NCBI GenBank assembly: GCA_963669155.1
Contig: OZ022586.1
Location: 1,313,938 to 1,377,937, forward strand
Source: Arbacia lixula
Lineage: Eukaryota; Echinodermata; Echinoidea; Arbacioida; Arbaciidae
Length of the DNA: 64,000 nucleotides
Direction of reading: 5' to 3'
In this document: positions 22,779 to 35,000 of the stretch, one piece after another
Layout: the number at the start of each line of letters is the position of its first letter
How positions within the stretch are numbered: position 1 is the stretch's first letter
The notes under the pieces: model-generated
The model's input: the letters and a program-made list of their open reading frames with translations, nothing else
The model's database searches: none
What the model was told of the DNA's origin: nothing
Made by a program: the position numbers and the translations under genes

Positions 22779-23061
22779 ATGAATTCATCTGCCGAGGATA
22801 GTCTCAACAAAAGTGGCAAGAAGAAGAAGAGGAAGGGAAAAGTCGGTAAGGTCTTCCCCATGCATCTCGTGGTCAACGAAAAGGGGAGTGACCATGAACA
22901 GCTGATCAAGGGTGATGCAAAGACGAATAAACTGGTAGTCGACATGGCGCCACCAAAGGCAGCGGCAGATGTCATCCGAACGTATCAGAACGTGAAGAAA
23001 GGGGCAGAAATATTCCTGACTTTGAAGCGGGGTCGGAGAACGATCAGTACCGGAACAGCAG
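22779..23061 (+). CDS. TRP gene exon 1
   Basis: Starts MNSSAEDSLNKSGKKKKRKG. An in-frame TGA at 22764-22766 supports this ATG. Donor CAG|GTATGT. Encodes the basic cytosolic N-terminus, phase 1 end. Confidence 0.85.
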
Positions 23062-26000
23062 GTATGTAGACTGAAGGCTTACATTGAATTTCAAAACCTA
23101 GTTAAATGTTCATTTTTCATGAAATACACATATACTCTATAAATATTGGCCCAATATCACAAAGAAGTTTTTTATTTAGATCACGCTTAAGCACATTTCA
23201 TGGCACATGCGCAGATAGGTACGCTTGATTGAACACATACATTTCAAAATGACATGTTTTGCATACAGGACTAAATTCATGTTAGTTTCTATGGTTTAGA
23301 CCAAGGTTTATTTAAATGATTTGATGAAACCTTGGTCTAAACCATACAGTAGTAATGAGCGGTAATTTACTACCATGCACAAAACACACTTTCATTATTG
23401 GACCTGTTTGAAATGTACGCACTTAATCAAACGCACTTATTTGCAAATATACAACGATATGTGCTTGAACCATAGTCTAAATCTAATACACCTTTGTGAG
23501 TGAATTGAGGCCAATGTGTTTAATCTGTCGCTTGTCCTTCCATCTTGTAAACAAATATGTATGTTTGCTTTTTGTTCATATTATATGTTTTATCTATAAT
23601 TGAGCTACAGATCAATGTTCATACATGAAGAGAATTGTATTTTTGTGTACATTTGTAAACGATGCTATTGCAGAATGTTTTAGAAAAATGTTTTAAATCG
23701 CATAAAGTAGTTCATATATCTAGTATAGCCATGTAGATAGAAAATATAAAGCTTGTAGGCACATGTAAAAGATTTACACAATTATAGTGCACATTCATTT
23801 GTGTGTGTAAAATACTTTCATTTGCTATTTGTTATTTTTGTTTTTTATGTGAAAATTGCTTTATATCCACTGAATATTTCATCCATCTGTGTCTCATAAT
23901 TGTGTTTATAGATTAATATGAGTTGTGACATGTCTCATGTTTTAATGTTTTAAACTGAATTTATATCGATTACAAACAAAGTTTATATTGATTGCTGTGA
24001 CGTATATATAAATTATTATAATATTTAAATCGATCACTGTAACATTACATGTGATTTCATATCTTTCCTTTAAACAGCGGTACAAGAGAATGGTACGTGG
24101 AAATATTGACTTTATTAAAATTAAAACTAATTCATTTAAAGTTGAGCTTAATCTCATGTTTGAGTCATCAAACTAATACTGAAAATGCACAATTTTAAAT
24201 TTCAGCTCAGCAAAACATTGCATGTCTTTTTTTGAGAGAAAATCTTTGTATCGCAGTACGTAGTGCATGCATGCAGTTGCACATTGCTAAATCTTCAGTG
24301 GGCACACAATGATTGTGTTTTGGATGCCACAAACACCAGTGAGCGAGCAGTACAATCTCTACTTACCCTTTAAATTGATAGAGAGCGCGTGAGAGGTACA
24401 GCAGTTGAGTAGGCCAAAAATAATCATGATTCAGGCTGCTGGGGTTGGTCTAAAACTTACAGCCAATGGGTTAAGTTCCTACGAGGACAAATAACATTTT
24501 TCAACAGTGACAAATAGTGATCAACTGGAAATTACTTTTCCCTTTGCGTTTTTGTGTCCTCTACCTACATGTATTTATGTCATCCACATGCTGCAAGAAC
24601 TGCTTTGCTGGAGCTAACATTTTCTCTAACGATTATAGGCTTTGTATAACTTCATTATTACTTAAAGCACAATAGCAAACTCTCATGTAGTTGTAATTGT
24701 AGCGCAACTTGTATGTCAAATGTTAGACACTAATACTTTTGGGCTGGAAGGGGGGGGGTAAGGTTGAATCATGTACCTGAAGGAAACAAACTACATAAAA
24801 ATGTTTCATCATGTATTAGGTTACGGCACACGAATAATGTTACAATGACAAATGCATGTTCTTTTTGTAATGTTGTGACATGGCATGTTTTCTGAAATTT
24901 CAATGATGGCAGATCGCTTATTTGTGCAGATATATATGTTTTTTCCCCTTATTTGCTTTACTTTTGGTTTAGTTTAAACCATGGAAGATATACACAAGAG
25001 CTCAAAGGAATTGGGAAAGGGAAAGGGAAAGGGAAGAAAGGGAAGGAGCCACAGTTTTGAACCGCAGTATATTTTGTCCAGTTCAGCATGAAACACGATC
25101 CTTTAGCCTAAAAAGCATCATGTTTCATGCTGAACCGGACAAAATATACCACGGTTTGAAACTACGGCTCCTTCCCTTTCTTCCCTTCCCCTTTCCTTTT
25201 GCCAATTCCTTTGAGCTGTAGTGTACATGTAAATTCACTCAGCATAATCAATGAATCCTTGAATTTTCAAGGGATGGAGACGTGTATCTGTCACCATGTT
25301 GTTGGAGCCCAAATTTCATATTTTATATATCTTTCTCTTTGTCCACATGTTGGGAACATTATCTTAACAAAAATGCATGGTGTTTCTTTTTGGTGAAATC
25401 TGTGATTGTAAGTATGATTCTCAAACTCAAATGTCTTTCGGGGGCACTGCATTATCACACCATTGTTTGGCATACTAACCTAACATTTTCACTTTCACCA
25501 AATCACTATCTTTTATGATATTCATAACATTTTAACCATTTTAACAAGAAAGTGGTTGAGTGTTTTGATTCATCCTAAAAATATTGTATTGATAATGATG
25601 TTCTTGAACTGGCATGGTGTCAAGTATGACATGCTGTCGTCAAGTTTACTTTTAGGTGATCTGTCAATCATGACCGATCACCTCTTAATTTTGTAAGAAC
25701 GTTCTTTCTTTCTTTATTGTTCATTTATTATTAATCCACACCCCAACTTCTTTGTCATTTTTATCGCAGCTTTGCATGGGTCATGGTTTACCCTTTTTTT
25801 TTGGTTAAGTTTAGGTATCAATTCCTATTTTTCAAGGTCATTTCATTGTAAGGATGTCACCATCAATCACATTAATGAAATCATTTACTTGCAGTATCTC
25901 TGAAATCTAATGAAATTTGACATGAATAAAGTTCAATATGAGACAATTGATTTGCTGTAAATTCAAGAGTTATGGTTGGTTTAATCTTTTTACCTCAAAT

Positions 26001-29000
26001 ATCAAAAGTTTTTTTTTTCAAACTCATCTAGTCTTCCTTTTTTAATGTGTCAGCCATGTAGTGGCTGGATGGCATTATGTTTCTGTATTGTCCATCTGTC
26101 CAGATCTCATCTAATATGATAACTCAAGAATGATTGACCAAATTTTATATTAGTGAGCATATTCATAATATATGACAGGACAACAAACTGATTGGGTACA
26201 GGTCACAGGTTGTGGTCAAATCCTAAGATAATAACTCAAAAATGTTGGACCAAACTTGGTACAATGATGACATATGAAAGGACAATTCAGCTATGATATT
26301 TTGGTCAGATAGGTTAAAGTTCAAAGGTTATAGGTCAAGGTGAAATTCTAAAATGTTTTTTTTTTCTATGTGATAACTCAATAGATATTTGACCAAACTG
26401 TACAAAGATTACATATGACTGCACAATTAACTGATAAGTCAAAGTGAAATGTCTTCAGGTGAAGGTCACATTGTAAGATTTTGCTGATTTTGTGATAACT
26501 TGTGAAATATTTAACCATAATATCAGCAACTTTGGTACAATGATTATGGCAATACCTCGGTGTCTCTGTATGGGGTGTTGAAGGCATACCAGGCAACTGT
26601 GACAGTCAAATTTTTCAAGTATTGAGAATATAAGATGCCAGCTGCCTGTTAATCTTACTTTTGTTCATTTTGACATAATTTGCACAGTTTGTTTTCCTTG
26701 CGGTGTTGATGATAATGTTGGAGGTAATAAACATCATTTATGTGAACTATGCCCATTTGCAAAAAAAGGCTCATCACAAAGTGTCTAAATGAATTAAGGA
26801 ATGAAATTTGATGGAAAAGAACATTTTGTTTCATTTGACAATCTTTCTAATTTTTTATCATTTTTTTTTTTAAATTCTTTTCTATACTACATGTAGTTGG
26901 GTTTTGTTTACCGTAAGTGATGCTGGGCACTGATTGGATTATTGAAGGGAATTGCAGAGTAATAATATGTTCACATCAATTCTACTTCAATGCACATGCT
27001 GGTTCATGGATATCACATACTGTTAACTAATGCTAGGTAATATAGTTAAAGACTTTGATGCTTTAATTTTGTAGCAGCTTTTAGGATACCATCAGTTGAT
27101 GATATAATTATGATTACATTGAACCAAATAACATAGACTATATGATAACATGACGAAGTGAATGGTTAAGAACCAGATGAAGTTCTGTTTTATATTTGGG
27201 GCTCTTATAAACAACATATTAATAGCATGAAGAATGAATATGTAAATTCACATGAATATTGTACATATAATGTTGTGATTATTGAACTTTCTCTCAAATG
27301 CACAAAGTCAAGTACTTGTACATGTATGTTGTATTTTCTTAATTTGGAGAGAAAGTTTGACCTTTCCATATTTTGATATGTTTGTTTCGATAAACAATTA
27401 CCACTGCATAATTACAAAAATAAAACAGGATCAAAAACAAAAAATATGTGTTTGATATGTAACTTTGAATTTGATTACTTCGAATGATTCTTGTCCTCAC
27501 CTCAGGTCAGATATTAAATGTTTCGCACATAATCACTGGTGGAGGTTATACACGTATCTCTAGTTGCATATACCCTTCTGCAGGATTTTGAACCTATGTT
27601 ATTGTAAATAGAGATAATACTTGCAATAATATTTACATGTACCTTACATCAACAATTCAAAGGTTTCTTTTTTTTCTATTAGAACAAAAGCAATGGTGGA
27701 GGGTGAAAATCATCATCAACATGAATGTATGCAAATGGATTGACTCCTTCATGTAGTATAAGGTTTTTCCCAATACATACATGTAGACCATGTTTTCCCA
27801 GTGTTTTCTTTACCAGTATTATCAAAAAGTTCAAATGGAAGAGGGTAGTTCAACTTATAAATGTGGTGTAGACTTCCACAGTCATGAATTTTAATATCTG
27901 TAATCTTTAACTGCTGAAATGAGTTTGATATCTTTGAAGAGCAACTTCTGATGAGGAGGTTTTATTCATTATGTACACATGCAGTGTTTGATTTGTCCAA
28001 TAGGTATAGCAAATTATCAGTCTTGCTGAAAACAGTGACAGACAGGGGTGTTAATAAGGTTCCATCTTTGTTACCAATGCCACTGTAATCTTCTTTATCA
28101 TTACATCATAATCGATACAAGTCCTAATTACAACTTTCATTCCTGAAAATGTTCACAGTTGAGAGCATTATACTGCGGTCACCATCTTACACAGATCCAT
28201 TTTCTTCCCTTTTCTAGCTACCGCTAAAAAAAACACTTTAGTCCGCGGCATCGACGCCAGCATCTCACCGGAACCTCTGAGCTTGAACGTGGCCAATGCT
28301 GAGTTCATCGGTTACTGGGGTCACCTGGCGAACTCCAATGACCCCAATGTGGCCGTTGACTTGGAGTACGTTGAGCTGATCTTGAGTCGAGGGGCGAATG
28401 TGAACTCCACAGACAAGTATGGCCAGACGGCTCTTCATGAGGTTGGTCTGAGCTATTGTTGTGTTTGGATCGTTTGTTTGTATGTTGATACAGTATGTGG
28501 AAACACACAGCCACGCTGTCAATGATTACTGTATACGCCATATATTTAGTGAGTCTAATTTTTCGCAATTCGGGACTTCGCAACAATTTCGCGAGTTGTT
28601 GAATTTGTGATCGTGGAGTACTAGTCCTTGTGCTGTGCACATGTACATTGTATTCATAATTATTTTTGTGTGTTGCTAAATTCGCGAATAGCACCCAACT
28701 CGCAAAATTCGCAAAAATAAAAAACCTGCGAAATATATGGCGTATACAGTATGTGGAAACACACATTTATGCAGTGACTGATTAAGTTGGAGATTTTGTA
28801 TATTGAAGTAGTATCGTTGCATTTATTCTCAGCATCTGCTCACAGCACATAATATATACAAGATATTTTGTAGAGAGCAGTCTGCAATTCACTCCTTCTT
28901 CTTCCAGCATCTAACTCCAACTTCTCCTTCGAAGCTTTTCCCCTCTATTTTAGCCACATGACAATCAACTGGAATTGGGGGTGTGGTCAAATTTATTGGG

Positions 29001-32000
29001 GGAACATACACATTTAGGATATGGGAGAAGCTAGGGGTGTGGCCTCTGCCTGGTAGCTTGACCAAGAGACAAAGAGACAGTTCTTGGAAGCTGTATAGAT
29101 GGAGATACATGGTCATTTAAGTGGTTTAGCTGGTTTGGGTAAAAGGATGTTTAGAAGATTTATGATGTGGTCTGAGCAGGAAGGACGAAATATGGAGGAG
29201 TAATCTAAACAGTAAAAGGGGGCAAGGGTAATGACTACTACACCACAGATGGTGGGAGCGGGGTTATGACAAATTACTTCTATACACACCTACGTCCTTC
29301 TGCATGGAAAGATACATTCAAGCCTGTCTATAAAGACCACACAAATGCCTCTGTAGACAGATATGGTCTGTATAGACCAGTGTGATTGCATGTGATTATC
29401 AAAATTATATTGCAGATTTGTAGAATCGCACATGTTCATGACTGTCTTTAAGATATTGGACTTTAAGAAAAGGATTTCTTGTTGTTCTGAAGCTCCATGG
29501 ATTGATACAGAAAACCCAGACATATATGCAAATAGAACCAAAGGGCTCTGATAGCATGGATTTTGATTATTGTCTTACATGTCAAGTATATGACCTTACT
29601 GAAAGACTGGAAGCAAGCAAACACTTGCAGAACTGATAATTATGATGATAATTATCGTAACTTTAATCTGCCTTGAAAATGTTATCAGACTGCAAGAACT
29701 TTTTAGGGTATCAGTTTTGCTCTTGTTGGAAATGTTGTCCATAAAATAAACATGAGTATGTACAACAAATGTGAATTATTATGATCATTATTTCAAATAT
29801 CTGTTTAATTTCTGTTCCAATCAAGTAATATCTAAAGTCATCAAAAAGAATGTGTACAATGAAACTACCTACAGTGCCTACAGAACCACAAATAGGTACA
29901 ATGAAAAATAAAAGCTCTCTTGCACAGTGTTGATTTTGTTATTATCATTCTGCATTCCTCTCATGACAATTTTGTTGTCCTTAACAGATCGCAAGAACTT
30001 GGGACCCAGATGTGGCTGTCTTCATGATCGGTAAGGGCATCAGTGTGAACCAGGCCGATACGTACGGCCGAACCCCGCTCCACGTGGCGGCTGCCGTCGA
30101 TTTCCCCGAGATGATCAAGGTGCTGCTTGACAATGGAGGTATGACCTTTGACTTCTTCCAGACACTTTCAAAGAACTTTTTTTTTATTGTTAGCCTTATT
30201 TTAATGATTACATGATAATTAAAAAACTAGACCTATATGCTACACTTGTGGTTCATGAAATGCCTTACAAAATCTCATTGATATCTTTTCAGGTTCTACC
30301 ATAACCTGATTACATGATTTACATGTATGCTTATCAGGAAAAATGGTGTGCTTGCCAACATCTTTTAAGTACTTGCGTGTAATTGATAAACTAGTGCTGA
30401 TACCCTAAGACAGTATCAATATAGATCAATGGTTGAGAGACCACCTCACATTTGATATCATAAAATTGAAATTTGAAGAGATCATAACTTTCTTTTCCTT
30501 TGACGGATTTTCATCAAACCTTCACTAATATGTTTCTTTCATGTTTCTGTTTTTATCATATCAAAGTTAACTTTTGGATGGACTGTCCCTTTAATATATG
30601 TTCTCACTTTCCCTGTTTGTCAGCTGACATTGAGAGCCTAACGGAGAAAGAGCTTCAGACTCCGCTGCACTACGCCGCCCGTAATGATGCATGTTGCGCC
30701 CTCCAGGTCCTGATAAAGAAAGGTGCCAAACTGCACCCCCGGGATTACAAGGGGCGCACCCCGTTGCTCGTTGCTGCTGAACTGGGTGAGTTGTCTGGTA
30801 CTGACATGTACACCCCAGCTGAAAGGAATTGGCATAGGGAAAGGGGATTAAAGGGAAGAAAGAGAAGGAGCCGCAGTTTTAAACCGTGGTATATTTTGTC
30901 TAGTTCAGCATGAAACATGATGCATTAGCCTAAAAATCATCATGTTTCACGCTGAACTGGACAAAATAAACTGCGGTTTAAAACTGCAGCTCATTCCCTT
31001 TCTCCCCTCTCCCATTCCCTTTCCCTTTCCCTATGCCAATTCCTTTGAGCTGTAGTGTACTGACCATGGCCTTGTTGCATAAAACTTACGATTAATGGTA
31101 ACTCTGCCACCAATGGTAACTATAGTAACATCACTTGGCAGCCAATCAAATTCAAGGTTTCCATAGTACATGTAGCTGCCATTGAGAGCAAAGTTACCAT
31201 CAATGGTAAGTTTTATGCAACAGAGCCCATATCAATATTTTCATGTTTATATTCAATAATTGTTACAATCTAAATGGCCAGTGAGTATGACAGCTAGTTG
31301 TTGCCATGGTAATTGATTACCATATCATGATTAGCTTCGTAATAATATGCCATTACATGTAAGTCATTACTGCACCAATTACACACACAAATTCCATTGT
31401 ACAAAACTTTGCATGACGCTAAAAGAGCTATCATATAGTTTATATTCAACATGAAAAATTGGAAAACATATACAATAGACTTTTTTTCAATCATCAAGTC
31501 CATTGTTGAATTCTGTTTCTATGTTCATATTGATATTTCTCCTGGATCTTTGCACTGAATCTTTCAAGCTCATCATATACACACTTATGGAATATTTTTT
31601 TTCCAGTTGTGTTTGCAAATTGATACAACATTTTAACACTCTGGGCCATATTGCATATAGTTCTGTATGGTAACAAGTTATATGTATTGCAACTGTACAA
31701 TATTGAAGTGCTCAGAGCTCATCGGCTGTCTCTGTGGTATACAATCAATTTTGATTTGACCGTTTGACCGTTGGTTTGCTTACCTAGATCGGAGTGAGAC
31801 GGCCAGTTTGCTGTTGGAGATGGGAGCGAGGGCGTCTGATGTTGACCGTACTGGCCATACAGCCCTGCAGGTCATGGTCACCAAGATGCCCGCAGTGGTA
31901 CGTAGCACCCACGGTGTATAGCTTTAACTCGTTTCAATTCAATTCAAATGGTAGGTAGCAACCACAGTGTTGAGCTTTAACTCATTGGGGACCATGCAGT

Positions 32001-35000
32001 CATCCACTACTTGATACCTTATAGGCTATATAACTTCTCATATCCATTACTTCAATTCAATTCAATTCAAATGGTAGGTAGCACCCACAGTGTATAGCTT
32101 TAACTCATTGGGGACCGTGCAGTCATCCATTACTTAATACCTTTGAGGCTATATAACTTTTCATATCAATTACGTCAATTCAATTCAAATGGAAGGTAGC
32201 ACCCACAGTGTAGCTGTGACCCATTGGGGACCGTGCAGTGACCACTTCTTTGTACCTTTGACTTTGAGACTATGTAACTTTTCATATCAATTAGTTCAAT
32301 TCAATTCAATTCAAATGGTAGGTAGCACCCACAGTGTATAGCTTTAACTCATTGGGAACCATGCAGTCATCTACTACTTGATACCTTTGAGGCTATATAA
32401 CTTTTCATATCAATTAGTTGAATTCAATACAATTCAACTCAATTCAGATGGTAGGTCGCACCCACAGTGTAGCTGTGACCCATTGGGGACCACGCAGTGA
32501 CCACTACTTTGTACCTTTGAGACTATATAACTTTTCATATCCATTAGTTCAATTCAATTTAATTCAATACAATACAATCTAAATGAGTTTTATTTTTAAA
32601 AAATGGCGAAAAAAACAAGCTCTGTGCATTTTGAATGATCGTATACTATCCCAGAATATGGTGCGCCATAAAACCGGAAGTATATGTCCCAAAAGCAATC
32701 GAGTAGATATTGGTATGGCAATGTGATATTGCTTCATATTGGCTTTATGCGATAGGGAGAATGACCCATGACATGAATCTAATCTGTTCACCTGATCAGG
32801 CTAAAGATGGGCTGAACCAGCTGTATCGCTGTGATCGAGCCAACCGCAAGCAGTACTACGACCTCCACCTCCTGGAACCCCTTCCCCTAGACTCCGCCAT
32901 CGACGTCCCTGCAAGGACAGTGGTAAGTTTGGTGCTAGGTCAGGCAGGCTGTGTGTAGGTGCTGTGATCTTATGGTAGAGCCTGACAAGATATCAATGAG
33001 ACTTTGTAAGCCATTTCATGAACCACAAGTAAAGCATATAGGTCTAGTTTTTGAAATATCATAGTACCAGAGAACTTTTGAGTCCTTTTATCTTTACTAT
33101 GGAGATCCACTTTAGAACAAACAATCATTCTTATGACCATGATGTTCCTTTTCCACATTTGTCTGTCATTTTAATTGTATTAGTATGTGCAACTTTTAAT
33201 GTTTATATATGAATATTTGTCTTGTTTGTATAGGACACTGCCCTGCGGAAATTCAGTGCTATATCAATGAAGGGGATACTCTGTTTAAAAACTGATATAG
33301 AATAAATACAAAATAGAATATATCATGATGAGATCATAATGTACATTGATGATGAAAGGAATTTATTCATTGATTATTTAATTAATAAATGAATATATGA
33401 ATAAATGTATGAATGAATACATTTCAATTCAATTTCATCCTTTAGTCATTTATCAAACAAAATAAAGAACTTTTCATAAACATTGAATACAAGGTATCAC
33501 AAGAAAGCTAATGATTTGTGAGATGTGATGACCTTTAACATGCGTTTCAATACACATCAAGCAGTAAGATGAATCAAAGTACACATATCAAATAAAAATA
33601 TGTACTTTCAAAAATACATACATAAATGAATAAATACATCTTTTTCTTACAGCTGCAAAGCATTGTTCACTACAACCAGCTTGAGCTGATTATGCATCCT
33701 GTCTGCAGGCAGCTCGTTGAGGTCAAGTGGGAGAAATTTGGCAGGTAGGAATATTTCTTCTTCCTCTCTCTCTCTCTCTTTCTGTCTCGTCCTCTCTCTC
33801 CTCTCCTCTCTTCCTCCTTCACTTTCTGTCTCTTCCTCTCTCGCCCCCTCTCCTTCTCTCTTCCTCTTTCCTCCTCTCCTTCTCTCTTCCTTCCTCTCTT
33901 TCTGTCTCTTCCTCTCTCTCCTCTCCTCTATTTCTCCCTCACTTTCTCTCTTTTGGTCTCTTCCTCTCTCTCCTCTCTTCCTCCCCCACTTTCTCTCGTT
34001 CTGTCTCTTCTTCTCTCTCCTCTCCTTCTCTCTTCCTTGTTCTGTCTTTTCTTATCTCTCCCTCATTCCTCTCTTCCTCTCTCTTTTTCTGTATCTTCCT
34101 CTCTCCTTTTCTCCTATCTTCCTCTCTCTCTCTCTTTCAGGTCAACTGATGTAAAACACAACAAAAGAAAAAGGTCTGATGCTTCAGCATGCATAAATGA
34201 TATGATTAATACTAAATAGTTATGTTATACCTCGTAATTATATGAGATATAATAAAGGACAATGTACAAAAAGTATGAATACCGGTCCTCTTTTAAAAGA
34301 ACTCTTTAATCACATCATAACAAACATTAACAATATTTTGCATATACCTGCCAAATATAAACAGTTGTATTTCATTGAAATTATAGTACATGGGATCATC
34401 AAAGAGGACATTTGTTTTTACAATTTCAGAAAAACTTTCATCCTGTGAGTGGGTAAAAAAAATGTAGCATGTATTGTTATGTAGGCAGTTCATCTACCTT
34501 TAAATCTTCACCTTTCCCCCGTCCTCTATTTGATTTATACCAATCTTTGTTTTGCCTCTCCTGCTCAAACCACATCATTAAAGTCTTCTAAACATCCTCT
34601 CATACTCAACTTGAAATTTACAAGTCTGATGCTCGTTATTCGTGTACCTCTCGACGCTGCAATAATATTACAAACACACACCGATCCCAAACACTACAGT
34701 ATATCAAGATATTTGTTGGTGTGTTCTCTTGTTATGGATAGGATGGGTGCTCTGAAGCAGCTAGCTTTCAACCTTCTCTTCATCATGATGTGGACCGTCC
34801 TGGCCTGTAGCTTAGAGAATCCGTTTGAGTACAAGTTTCCTCAAGATATCTGGAGACTTACCCTGGAGGCAAGTATTGTATCAAAGAGTAAGGAAAAAAC
34901 ACAGTGGCACGTATTTTGAACAGAGGTTTAATGCAAACAGTGTACTAAACCTGGATTAACTTGATGGGATGCCAAATAAAACAAATTGAAACATTATTAT

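Larger units (their letters stand above)
24093..28217 (+). other. TRP intron 2 (long)
   Basis: About 4.1 kb without recognisable exons. Holds the MITE at 24990-25226 and the degenerate repeat at 26105-26560. The rest is AT-rich. Confidence 0.6.

Noticed and set aside
33717-34219. Ser/Leu-rich open frames over the TC tract
   Set aside because: Low-complexity translation of a pyrimidine tract. All three frames are open for the same reason.
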